Shown here: piece after piece, positions 44,801 to 51,279 of the stretch
Position numbering within the stretch: the stretch's first letter is position 1
How the letters are laid out: each line of letters opens with the position of its first letter
Source: Phycisphaerae bacterium
GTDB lineage: Bacteria; Chloroflexota; Anaerolineae; 4572-78; J111
DNA length: 64,000 bases
Assembly: GCA_028285035.1 (NCBI GenBank)
Contig: JANQQF010000087.1
Coordinates: 1 to 64,000, forward strand
Reading direction: 5' to 3'
Position numbers and translations under genes: made by a program
Notes under the pieces: model-generated
Told to the model about the DNA's origin: nothing
Database searches by the model: none
What the model saw: only the letters and a program-made list of their open reading frames with translations

Positions 44801-45498
44801 TACATGAAAGTCCCTTAAGGGGTATTCCGTGTGAAGAAATGATTCCTTGTAACTGCTCACATTGCCGCAATAGAGAGTTTCCCGATTATTTTTCATATGA
44901 AACTTTAAGCAGATTTTCCCATGATCAGAAGTTAATTCAGTGCCACATAAGCGGTGATATGTTGGATCCGTGGAGTTTAATTGACGACGTAATTGGAGAA
45001 AAACAGTTTATTGAAGAAGAAACAGAAAAAGGTAGAGTTGTGTTTAGAGGGGATGTAAATGTAGATCAAATTGTGTATCAAGAAGCGAAGCAAATGTTCA
45101 CAAATGTCATGGAGACAAAAATGATTAAAGAGAAAGTTATCGAAATTGGTGATAATAATAAGATTTCTGCTCCAATTGTTATCGCGGATAGTATTGAAAG
45201 TAGCTTTAATGCTTTGAGAGAAACCACGGTTGAAAAAGATGTAAAAATACTATTAGAACAGTTGTTAAAAGCGATTAATGAGATCAGTAAGAAAGTGCCA
45301 AAAGATAAATTAGGCGAGACAGAGATAATGGCGCGAGACGCTGAAACCTTAGTTAAGGAGGCTAGTGCTTCTAAACCTCGCCAGAAGTGGTATGAGATTA
45401 GTTTAGAAGGGCTAAAGCAAGCAGCAGTCAATATCGGAGAAATAGCCGACCCCGTACTTAACATTGTTAAAAAGCTGATACCTCTCCTACTAACATAA
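41875..45498 (+). CDS. Tandem double ROCO (Roc-COR) GTPase
   Basis: 1207 aa holding two complete Roc-COR modules in one chain. Module 1 (about 33-520): P-loop GEPGAGKTT (42-50), switch II WDFGGQEIYH, COR domain with LSGYLHDMGICLHFQ and LNPQWGTDAVYRIL, ending at a CNCTKC cluster (about 452-457). Module 2 (about 540-1050): P-loop GEPGAGKTS, switch II WDFGGHQIQY (Gln replaced by His), LSRYLHNLGVILHFQ, LDPQWISDAMYKIF, and a second CNCSHC. The NKxD position is degenerate in both. A tail (1055-1207) has a polar repeat-like part and a C-terminal hydrophobic end. No LRRs are present. ROCO proteins dimerise through COR, so the tandem may fold as an internal dimer. It sits alone in a putative integron cassette. 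Function unknown; defence or stress sensing is possible. Confidence 0.85.
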   Translation: MSVTSKRKNPPPEIVEMGPEAIEQYFVDSVDYLYEAKLIIVGEPGAGKTTLAKKIVDPDYPLTLDEASTEGIDVLQWRFELENGQPFRVNIWDFGGQEIYHNTHQFFLTSRSLYVLVADVRREDTDFYYWLNIIEGLGGNSPLLIVKNEKQDRRREINERQLRGQFAILKETLATNLETNRGLKQVRDSIKYHISHLPHIGNMVPKTWVNVRQALEQDSRPYISLETYLDICQVYDFERLEDKLQLSGYLHDMGICLHFQNDPLLRKTVILNPQWGTDAVYRILDNHLVINNFGRFTREDLAKIWYEDEFAYMQDELLRLMLNFQLCYEIPNSEGTYIAPQLLTENQPEYYWVEADNLILRYTYEFMPKGILPRLIVRMRDFITDQSYMWRSGVVLSKDETQAEVIEYYYKREIRIRLVGKHKRDLLNTVTYELDAIHSSYHRLKYSQLIPCNCTKCNGSQNPHFYPFERLKAFVAHGKISIECDKSFESINVFDLLGELVEIGDQSEQLIVSSVEFVNQDISTLDSYIRSFETQETRHLFEAKLLIVGEPGAGKTSLMKKLLDSSYPVPNEEDPTLGIEVVSGWRFPYQNDQVFDFIANIWDFGGHQIQYMIHQFFLTPGSLYVLVADDREQRTEFDYWFNMIYLLGKGSPVLVVLNERNYKSITNFDVNRYKKQFGDKLIIERRDVDLANDDGRIKATRNKIQTMLSELDHIGDKLPKQWIAIRRDLELLRSEHHISAEEYFEICEKHGLEEEIEQLRLSRYLHNLGVILHFQGDSSLADYIFLDPQWISDAMYKIFSSKELVRNSGKFSKDWLFSIWKRDGYKYEERNKLLSLMQKNNFELCYPIPFTGKIGYEYIASQFLPSVKPIYFWDNHNNLQFRFQYPFMPKGIISRLIVRLHPYVCQDEGGNDLVWKHGAVFTKEDASTELNDNMTKAQVTEDVTKEGLKTIHIRVTGSPSKRKELLTIIREEIKRIHESPLRGIPCEEMIPCNCSHCRNREFPDYFSYETLSRFSHDQKLIQCHISGDMLDPWSLIDDVIGEKQFIEEETEKGRVVFRGDVNVDQIVYQEAKQMFTNVMETKMIKEKVIEIGDNNKISAPIVIADSIESSFNALRETTVEKDVKILLEQLLKAINEISKKVPKDKLGETEIMARDAETLVKEASASKPRQKWYEISLEGLKQAAVNIGEIADPVLNIVKKLIPLLLT

Positions 45499-45500
45499 CC

Positions 45501-45602
45501 GCCTAACAATCGCGTTTGTGCTGACCGCCCAAGCTGCGCTGTTTGCGCGGGACTTGGCGTTAATTGGGTCACACTAACGGCAGCACAACGCGGGCGTTAG
45601 GG
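45501..45602 (+). other. attC recombination site (integron cassette end)
   Basis: 102 bp. Left arm CCTAAC-AAT-CGCGTTTGTGCTG (45502-45523) pairs with right arm CAGCACAACGC-GGGC-GTTAGG (45581-45601). The R box (CCTAAC/GTTAGG) and the L box (CGCGTTTGTGCTG) pair fully apart from one extra T in the L'' strand, and the AAT spacer is unpaired. An unpaired spacer and an extrahelical base are the structural hallmarks of attC folded as single strand. Crossover would be at G45596/T45597. Confidence 0.75.
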
Positions 45603-45635
45603 TAACCAAATTCCACAATCAGATCGAAAATTTGT

Positions 45636-46276
45636 ATGATTATTGATAATTTCAAAGCCTTCTTGTTTGATTTAGATGATACTTTGGTAGATTCATCGCA
45701 GGTTGTGTATTTATCGATGAAGAAGTGGTGTGCGGAAAACAATATCGATCTAGATATGGCTTTGAAAACAGGAAAGGGCGGACGTACCGAAGATACCGTA
45801 TCTATCCTGGCACCCCATTTAGATGCTAGTAAAGAAGCAAAAAAATTGTAGCCTTCGAAGCTTTACTTTTAAAAGAGCTACAACCGATAAATGGGGCTGC
45901 AAAATTTTTGAAACGGTTACCTACATCTCGATGGGCTATCGTAACTTCAAGTGCTTCAGCAGTTGCAGCGTTAAAGTTACGGGCAAGTAATTTACCTGAG
46001 CCAGATATCCTCATTACCGCTGATTGTGTTTCAAAAGGTAAGCCTGATCCTGAGCCATTTGAGAAAGCAATTGAGCGATTGAATGTAACGCCAGAAGAAT
46101 GTTTGGTTTTTGAAGACGCAGATAATGGGGTACACTCTGCCCTAAATACAGGGTGTAAGGTCGTGGTTATCGGCAATAATTGTAGTGTTTGCAATGCCAA
46201 TATAATCGCTAGAGTTGAAAATTTTAACCAACTACAGTTAGTTGTTGGTGATTCTTTGCAGGTAATAGCAAGATAA
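45636..46276 (+). pseudogene. HAD-family phosphatase broken by a -1 frameshift
   Basis: The frame opens at ATG 45636 with MIIDNFKAFLFDLDDTLVDSS (motif I, both Asps present) and stops at TAG 45849-45851 after 71 codons. The -1 frame continues without a gap: GCA AAA AAA ATT GTA GCC reads into AFEALLLKELQPINGAAKFLKRLP, then WAIVTSSASA (motif II), KGKPDPEPFEKA (III) and CLVFEDADNGVHSA (IV), ending at 46276. Joined, it is an ordinary phosphoglycolate- or sugar-phosphate-type HAD protein of about 213 aa. The shift lies in A7 (45839-45845), phased as A-AAA-AAA, a classic slippery heptamer. Decay, sequencing error or programmed slippage all remain possible. It is the first gene of the second cassette. 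Confidence 0.75.
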
Positions 46277-46315
46277 AAGTAAAATGACGATAACCTAAGT
46301 TTGGTGAGGCACGGA

Positions 46316-46737
46316 ATGGCGACAAGATTCAATCCATCTTCGATTTGGCCAAAAGAGGGGCGCACCTTCAATCACGGTGTCGTACAACCTGAGGGCAAAG
46401 TGATCCACATATCAGGCCAAGTCGCCTATGATAAAGAGGGCGACTTGGTCGGCGTAGGGGATTGTGGCGCACAGCTTCGTCAATGTTTCGTCAACGTGAC
46501 GAGCATACTGGAAGCCGTTGGGGGTCAACTCGAGGATATCGTATCGCTCACGATCCATTATATGTATCGTGGGGACTTGCCAGTCATTGAGGCTGTGTTA
46601 TCCGAAAACTTTGAGGCAGGTGATGCGCCAGCGGTCATATTGATCCAAAGCTCGGGCTTTGTAGCCAGGGAGTTTTGATACAATTGGTTCCTATTGCGGT
46701 CGTTCCACACGAAAGATACCATGAGCCTGTTTGGTGA
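46316..46737 (+). pseudogene. RidA-like protein with a 3' frameshift
   Basis: From ATG 46316: MATRFNPSSIWPKEGRTFNHGVVQ, VIHISGQVAYDKEGDLVGVGD, AVGGQLEDIVSLTIHYM and SGFVAREF are RidA/YjgF/Rid-family blocks. RidA deaminates reactive enamines and imines from PLP enzymes. The frame stops at TGA 46676-46678 after 120 codons. Reading -1 through the T run gives FLIQLVPIAVVPHERYHEPVW to TGA 46735-46737. This restores the usual end (LVEIEAIAV-type), so one T was probably lost. An 11-bp direct repeat, TTTGGTGAGGC, lies at 46300-46310 and 46730-46740. Whether the shortened protein works is unknown. Confidence 0.7.
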
Positions 46738-46777
46738 GGCGTAGTCATAGACATTGTGGTGGTGTAGGGGCACGGCA

Positions 46778-46902
46778 GCCTAACAAGCACATGAAACCGA
46801 CCACCAAAGCAGGGCCGTGGATTAATTTAGTCTACGCCTGTGGAGCGCAGTGTTGATGGCGTTGATCGTACTAGCCTTTGGCAGCGGCACTAGGCGTTAG
46901 TT
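46778..46902 (+). other. Degenerate attC-like site ending the second cassette
   Basis: R''-like GCCTAAC (46778-46784) and R'-like GTTAGTT (46896-46902) lie 125 bp apart with unrelated sequence between. CTAAC pairs with GTTAG, but the inner L boxes do not pair convincingly, in contrast to the attC at 45501-45602. It is probably a decayed or recombined site. Confidence 0.4.
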
Positions 46903-46970
46903 GTATGAAACAACCAAATCTCCTACAAAATCTTTAAGATCAGCGAGCCAGCAAGATCACCTAAACCAAG

Positions 46971-47001
46971 AAAAGCCCACCTTGATGGGCTTTTCTTTTT
47001 T
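46971..47001. terminator. Bidirectional terminator between the cassette region and the CBS gene
   Basis: AAAAGCCCA (46971-46979) pairs with TGGGCTTTT (46986-46994) around CCTTGA, with a further T run to 47001 on the plus strand and TTTT within the arm on the minus strand. Confidence 0.8.
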
Positions 47002-47017
47002 CTCGTACCACCCCCAA

Positions 47018-47515
47018 TTACTCATCATCAAATTCGTGAGCCATTAGGCGGATAATGTCAGAGCGACTGACAATCCCGACCAGTCGATTATCATCGACCA
47101 CGGGAATAGGATTCACCCGGCGATCAGCCATCAAGCTGGCTAAGTCTTCGATAGGCGCATCGGAGGTGATTGTCACCGGGGGTGTGGACATAATCTCTTC
47201 GGCGGTCGTGCCCAGGACGTGTCGTAATCGATCCTGAAAGTGTTTTGGCCGTTCTAAATAGATAATCGAGTCCAAAATCATAAAGTAGGTCGGCATTTTG
47301 AAACGGGCATTGCGAATAATCATATCCAACTCGGTAATCACCCCGACCACCTCACCAGCTTCATTCACCACCGGCAGCCCGCTGATGGCGTGTTCCGACA
47401 TCAGGTGAGCAATTTCACGAACAGGTGTTGTGAGCTGAGCGGTAATCACCGCTGTTGTCATGACATCGCCTACTCGCTTTTTTGCAGAATCAGGAATTTC
47501 TACATCTTCAGTCAT
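47018..47515 (-). CDS. Paired CBS-domain protein
   Basis: 165 aa consisting of a tandem CBS pair. The first unit is VGDVMTTAVITAQLTTPVREIAHLMSEHAISGLPVVNEAGEVVGVITELDMI. The second, after a linker (MPTYFMILDSIIYLERP), is AEEIMSTPPVTITSDAPIEDLASLMADRRVNPIPVVDDNRLVGIVSRSDII. Such modules bind adenosine nucleotides and regulate partners. It is stand-alone, cytosolic and of unknown target. An upstream AGGAG (minus strand) lies before ATG 47515. Terminators are present on both sides. Confidence 0.88.
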   Translation of the reverse strand: MTEDVEIPDSAKKRVGDVMTTAVITAQLTTPVREIAHLMSEHAISGLPVVNEAGEVVGVITELDMIIRNARFKMPTYFMILDSIIYLERPKHFQDRLRHVLGTTAEEIMSTPPVTITSDAPIEDLASLMADRRVNPIPVVDDNRLVGIVSRSDIIRLMAHEFDDE

Positions 47516-47628
47516 TGCTGTTTGCTCCTATGCTTATATGTGGATAGAGATTATATAACACGCTGACCAAGGGGACAATGTCATTTGGAATGGACTAAAA
47601 AAGAAAGAATCAAACCTTGGGTTAATTC

Positions 47629-47663
47629 AAAAAACGACCGATTAAATTTATCGGTCGTTTTTT
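47629..47663. terminator. Bidirectional terminator hairpin upstream of the CBS gene
   Basis: AAAAAACGACCGAT (47629-47642) and ATCGGTCGTTTTTT (47650-47663) form a perfect 14-bp inverted repeat with a 7-nt loop, ending in A or T tracts on both strands. No neighbouring gene clearly ends here on the plus strand. Confidence 0.7.
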
Positions 47664-47705
47664 GCTCTGTTCAATTTAAGCTTAGGGCTAAGGATTAAAT
47701 AATCA

Positions 47706-47752
47706 ACCTCCCGTCTAGCGGGAGGTATTAGGAAGCCCCCCAGAGGAGGGCG
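47706..47752. repeat. Short intergenic relative of the cofE/GH31 palindromic element
   Basis: ACCTCCCG-TCTAG-CGGGAGGT (47706-47726) is a perfect hairpin, followed by AGCCCCCCAGAGGAGGG. Its complement, CCCTCCTCTGGGGGGCT, nearly matches the TCTGGGGGGCTAGGG core of the elements at 35358-35516 and 60211-60354. Confidence 0.5.
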
Positions 47753-48006
47753 AAAAGATTATTCGTCTCGGCCACGTTACTTTTGAACCCGATCTTGTTT
47801 CTAAATCCGCCTTTGATGGTTCTGATTTCATTGTTTTTCGTTCTTTGTCTCTTGGCATTTGTGATAATCACTCTCGCCGGAACGGCAGAGCCTTCTCGGG
47901 TCTCTCAGCCCTAGGCTGAGGTTTTATTTGGATAATAACTTATGTACTTGTAAGGCTACAGGCAGGCTCTCAAATACCGAAGTTATTTCTTTTCCATTCC
48001 TTAAGA
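47753..48006. other. Intergenic region with a hairpin and a short open remnant
   Basis: A start-less open frame of about 50 codons runs to about 47916. A near-perfect palindrome, CTCAGCC-CTA-GGCTGAG, lies at 47904-47920. It resembles a decayed mobile-element end but matches nothing I can name. The whole gap from 47516 holds no supported gene. Confidence 0.3.
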
Positions 48007-48480
48007 TTAGATAAAGATCACCTGAGCCCCTTCACTCATTTCCATAAATTCCATGGCCCCAATCACATCATCAACTTCCTCACACAAATCCTCTTTTTCG
48101 AGATGCATCATATCCATCGCCATTCGACAGCCGTACATTTTGCCGCCAGCATCGTGGATCATTTCCAGGAATTCATCGACGGGGGGGAAGTCTAGCTTGG
48201 CAATCTCTTTTTTCATCATCGTGGTGGCTAGATCAGTGACGCCGGGCAATACCCCAACAAGGTTTGGCATATGCATGCTCGGGTTACCGAGCGGGGTAGC
48301 TTTAAGATGGTTCATCGTTTTCTTATTGACCATTTCCAAGCCCCAGAAGGTGAAAAACATTGTGACGTCAATCCCTTCCATCAAGGCGGCGTTGGCCAGA
48401 ACCAAGCCGGGATAGGCCATATCGAGTGTGCCTTTAGAACAGATAATTGATAATTTACGTTCACCATTTTCAGTACACAT
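48007..48480 (-). CDS. DsrE/DsrF-like sulfur-relay family protein
   Basis: 157 aa. The order is LSIICSKGTLDMAYPGLVLANAALMEGIDVTMFFTFWGLEMVNKKT, then FLEMIHDAGGKMYGCRMAMDMMHLEKEDLC and a C-terminal GAMEFMEMSEGAQVIFI. This is the DsrE/DrsH-like fold of peroxiredoxin-family annotations, with a conserved Cys in YGCRMAMD. Related proteins handle persulfide sulfur. It is last in an operon of regulator, SQR-like oxidoreductase and TusE-like protein, so a role in sulfide or persulfide transfer is likely (inference). Rich in Met. AAGGGAGA precedes ATG 48480. Confidence 0.82.
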   Translation of the reverse strand: MCTENGERKLSIICSKGTLDMAYPGLVLANAALMEGIDVTMFFTFWGLEMVNKKTMNHLKATPLGNPSMHMPNLVGVLPGVTDLATTMMKKEIAKLDFPPVDEFLEMIHDAGGKMYGCRMAMDMMHLEKEDLCEEVDDVIGAMEFMEMSEGAQVIFI

Positions 48481-48586
48481 CTTTATATCTCCCTTCGTGG
48501 ATAACTTCGTTGTTAATATTCGTTAGGTGTTAGTTCACTGGTATCCAAACTGAGTTTGAACACCAGTGAAACTTGAGTTTTATTCG

Positions 48587-48904
48587 TTAAATACAACCGT
48601 GCGGTTTGCCCAGACCGGAGACCAGGGCGACCTTCTTGGCTGGTCCTTTGGGGAAGAGCTTGTACAATGCTTTGGTTGGAACGCCGCCCACTTTGGTGAT
48701 GCGGCGCAAGCCAGGGGCTTCCCCCTTGGTTTGAAAATCGCTGCGGGAGAACTCAATGACCCGCCAGTGATCTTCTGTCAATTCAGTGATACCAATTTCG
48801 TTGGCTAATTCAGTGGCAATCTCTTTTGTCCAATCGGTTGGATTTGTCATGAAACCGTCTTCGTCAAATTCTACAACTTTACCAGCAATTTCTCGGGTTG
48901 ACAT
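48587..48904 (-). CDS. TusE/DsrC-family sulfur carrier protein
   Basis: 105 aa from ATG 48904, which has AGGAG eight bases upstream; an earlier ATG at 48940 lacks one. IAGKVVEFDEDGFMTNPTDWTKEIATELANEIGI and LTEDHWRVIEFSRSDFQTKGEAPGLRRITK follow the DsrC/TusE pattern. The C-terminal arm ends KPHGCI, so the penultimate Cys that carries persulfide is present. The second Cys of dissimilatory DsrC (10 residues earlier) is absent, as in TusE-type relays. It lies between SQR-like and DsrE-like genes, matching a sulfide-oxidising relay. Confidence 0.9.
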   Translation of the reverse strand: MSTREIAGKVVEFDEDGFMTNPTDWTKEIATELANEIGITELTEDHWRVIEFSRSDFQTKGEAPGLRRITKVGGVPTKALYKLFPKGPAKKVALVSGLGKPHGCI

Positions 48905-48943
48905 TTTATTTTCTCCTAAAATCTTGTTTGCTATATTCAAAAA

Positions 48944-50176
48944 TTAATGTATTTTCCCAGCCATTGACATTTCGGCGGGGATGGGTATGGGTCTTCCTCT
49001 AAGAAGCATGTTCCAGTAGACCCAACGGAAGAAGAGTTTGCCCCAGTGATTCATTCGTGACTCTTTCAAGAGTGGCAAAGGCCCAATGCCGGGAATTGGG
49101 AATTTGCCAGGCAGAGGTTCGACATCATAGTTGAAGTCAATCAACATACCTTTGCCAAAGCCTGACTCCACAAAACAGTTGGCGTGACCGTCAAATTTTT
49201 CGGTCATCTCGCGCCCTTCGATGTACTTCATAAAGTTTTCGACAAAAATTTCACCAGCAAAGTGGGCGACCGACCCTGCTTTAGACGTAGGGATGGCTGC
49301 TACATCGCCCAAGGCAAAGATGTTGTTGTACTCGGTTGAAAGGAAAGTGTGTTTATCGACCGGAACATGGTTCAACTCGTCGCCCAAGCCTGATCGTTCG
49401 ATGTAGTCGGCCCCCATATTGACCGGAACGGTGACTAGAAGATCGTAGGGAACCTCTTCCTCTTCATACGAGACCAATACTTTTTGTTCCGCGTCGACGT
49501 GTTCCACCATAAATTCAGGGACGACCTTGATGTTCTTTTCCTCTAACATTTTGCTCAACAGTTTGGTTGCAACAGGCTTGGTAAATGCGCCTGGTAATGG
49601 CGTGGTTAGCGTTAGTTCAACTTTGTCCCGCACCCCCTGCTCTTGGAAGTACCAGTCTGCCAAGAAGAGAAACTCAAGTGGAGCAACCGGACATTTAATC
49701 GGCATTTCCATGATGTTGACCACTAAGCGCCCGCCTGGCCAAGTGCGTAGATGCTCAGCGAGAGCTTTGGCCCCTTCAAAGGTATAGAAGTCGTGGATAC
49801 TCTTGCCCCATTCTTCACCCTCAAGCCCTTCGGTTTCTTCTGGACGCGGTTGGGTTCCGGTTGCGATGATGAGGTAATCATAATCCAACACCCGTTCTTG
49901 ATCGACCAGCCGAACCCGGTTTTGTTCTGGTTCAATGACATCGATTTCGGATATGATCAATTCGACAGTAGAGGGGATAAAGTTTTCGCGGGGTTTGATC
50001 ACGTCGTTCTCATCATAAATGCCAAATGGCACGAAAAGAAAGCCAGGTTGATAATAATGCGTTTCATCTTGATCGACGACCGTAATTTTCCAATCGTGTT
50101 TATCCAAAAGTCGGTTCAATTTATTGGCAACCATTGTGCCGGCGGTGCCAGCACCGAGAATAACAAGCTTTTTCAT
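48944..50176 (-). CDS. Sulfide:quinone oxidoreductase-like FAD protein
   Basis: 410 aa. The FAD-binding start is VILGAGTAGTMVANKLN and the second motif is YDYLIIATGTQPRP. IFALGDVAAIPTSKAGSVAHFAGEIF contacts FAD, and a C-terminal amphipathic region (LFFRWVYWNMLLRGRPIPIP) may dip into the membrane. C162 (PIKCPVAP) and C334 (NCFVESG) sit where SQRs have their redox Cys pair. SQR oxidises sulfide to polysulfide and feeds the quinone pool. The linked TusE- and DsrE-like genes support this. It overlaps the PocR-type regulator by ATGA. A related pyridine-nucleotide oxidoreductase is the alternative. Confidence 0.82.
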   Translation of the reverse strand: MKKLVILGAGTAGTMVANKLNRLLDKHDWKITVVDQDETHYYQPGFLFVPFGIYDENDVIKPRENFIPSTVELIISEIDVIEPEQNRVRLVDQERVLDYDYLIIATGTQPRPEETEGLEGEEWGKSIHDFYTFEGAKALAEHLRTWPGGRLVVNIMEMPIKCPVAPLEFLFLADWYFQEQGVRDKVELTLTTPLPGAFTKPVATKLLSKMLEEKNIKVVPEFMVEHVDAEQKVLVSYEEEEVPYDLLVTVPVNMGADYIERSGLGDELNHVPVDKHTFLSTEYNNIFALGDVAAIPTSKAGSVAHFAGEIFVENFMKYIEGREMTEKFDGHANCFVESGFGKGMLIDFNYDVEPLPGKFPIPGIGPLPLLKESRMNHWGKLFFRWVYWNMLLRGRPIPIPAEMSMAGKIH

Positions 50177-50949
50177 GAGAGCATCTCCTTTGTATCAACG
50201 GTCAGATCAGCCATCGCTGCCAATTGACCGGTCAGGGTTCGACGTTCGCCGATGATGTGGGCGATGATGTCGGCGATACGTTGGATTGTTGTTAAAACTT
50301 TGGCCTGTTGTGATGGGTCTAAGGTGTAGACCTCATTCAGTTTTGGCCCTATAGTATTGGGGGTAACCCCAAACTCGTTGGCAATATCAAAAATATCATC
50401 TGGGGCGGGCGGCCACTGCTCTGGGGCGATCCCCCCAGCCACCACCATTCCTTTCAACTCCGTGCCCACCCGAATCACCCCTCGGGCACACAACAATCCT
50501 AAATGGCTGGGGCGCAATTTTGGCTCCAGATCAAGGGTGTTGGCTAAGGTGTGCCAACTGTCAATACAGCGTTGCACAGCACCGGGTTGTTGGTTGATGG
50601 TTTCAAACAGTCCACATGGGTTGCTAAACTCCGTGATCGGGCGACCTGCCATATCAGTGATGACCAGCATTACATCCAGGGTGTCGGCAAAGGTGTCCTG
50701 AATAAGCTGCACACAATCCAGTGGGAGCAAATCAGCCAAATTTGCCGTTGGTGTTGGCCCTGGTTCTGGCGCGGAAGATGTCTGATTTTGCAGCCATTGA
50801 TCGACCTGTGCGGTTGGAAATCGCCATTGTTTGCCAATTTTGATAGCTGGCAATCGACCTTGTTCCGCCATCCGATAGACGGTGGAGCGATCAACGTGGA
50901 GTATTTGTTGCATATCTTTGGCGGTTAACATTTCAGTCATCTCATTCAA
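50173..50949 (-). CDS. Excisionase-type HTH plus PocR sensor regulator
   Basis: 258 aa. The N-terminal MerR/excisionase-like HTH (about 7-55: LTAKDMQQILHVDRSTVYRMAEQGRLPAIKIGKQWRF) is followed by a PocR ligand domain (about 75-210: LDCVQLIQDTFADTLDVMLVITDMAGRPITEFSNPCGLFE, RCIDSW, LCARGVIRVGTELKGMVVAGG). PocR domains bind small molecules, and their Cys residues can support metal or redox sensing. It is the first gene of the SQR/TusE/DsrE operon, so it probably controls it. Four TGC-rich boxes in the upstream gap (51034-51140) are candidate sites. Confidence 0.82.
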   Translation of the reverse strand: MNEMTEMLTAKDMQQILHVDRSTVYRMAEQGRLPAIKIGKQWRFPTAQVDQWLQNQTSSAPEPGPTPTANLADLLPLDCVQLIQDTFADTLDVMLVITDMAGRPITEFSNPCGLFETINQQPGAVQRCIDSWHTLANTLDLEPKLRPSHLGLLCARGVIRVGTELKGMVVAGGIAPEQWPPAPDDIFDIANEFGVTPNTIGPKLNEVYTLDPSQQAKVLTTIQRIADIIAHIIGERRTLTGQLAAMADLTVDTKEMLS

Positions 50950-51033
50950 TCCTGTCTACGACTGAAGCAAATTTCAATAGGTCTTTAAGATTTAGTACCT
51001 TGCTTCTGTATGTCTCTATAATACTGCCGTTTA

Positions 51034-51140
51034 TGCCGATAATGCAGGGGCATGTGACCTAATTTAATTGTGACAAGTGTCACTAATCTGCATTGTATGC
51101 ACCTGATGCACATAATGCAGCGAATTTTGCAGTGTATGCA
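51034..51140. promoter_or_regulatory. Array of TGCA-N5-TGCA boxes plus a GTGACA palindrome
   Basis: TGCATTGTATGCA (51089-51101), TGCACATAATGCA (51107-51119) and TGCAGTGTATGCA (51128-51140) share TGCA-N5-TGCA, and TGCCGATAATGCA (51034-51046) is a near copy. GTGACA-AG-TGTCAC (51070-51083) is a separate palindrome. All lie between the divergent PocR-type regulator and response-regulator genes. Confidence 0.6.
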
Positions 51141-51279
51141 GATGAGAAGGTTGGAAGGCTGAGACACTTTGAGTCCTTTGTGCTTTATCTTTTCCCCTCA
51201 TCAAAAACCACTTGTCGGGCCGACGAAAGAGTGTTATGATCGGAGTTGGGAGCACAATAACAAATCAACAGGACGGAGA

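Noticed and set aside
46763..46776. Third copy of the TGTAGGGG palindrome
   Set aside because: Only one end (TGTAGGGGCACGGCA) is present without the matching right arm, so it cannot be told from chance.
47753..47920. Remnant of a transposase or IS end next to the 47904-47920 hairpin
   Set aside because: A short open frame without a start and one hairpin do not match any element I can name; recorded only as intergenic content.
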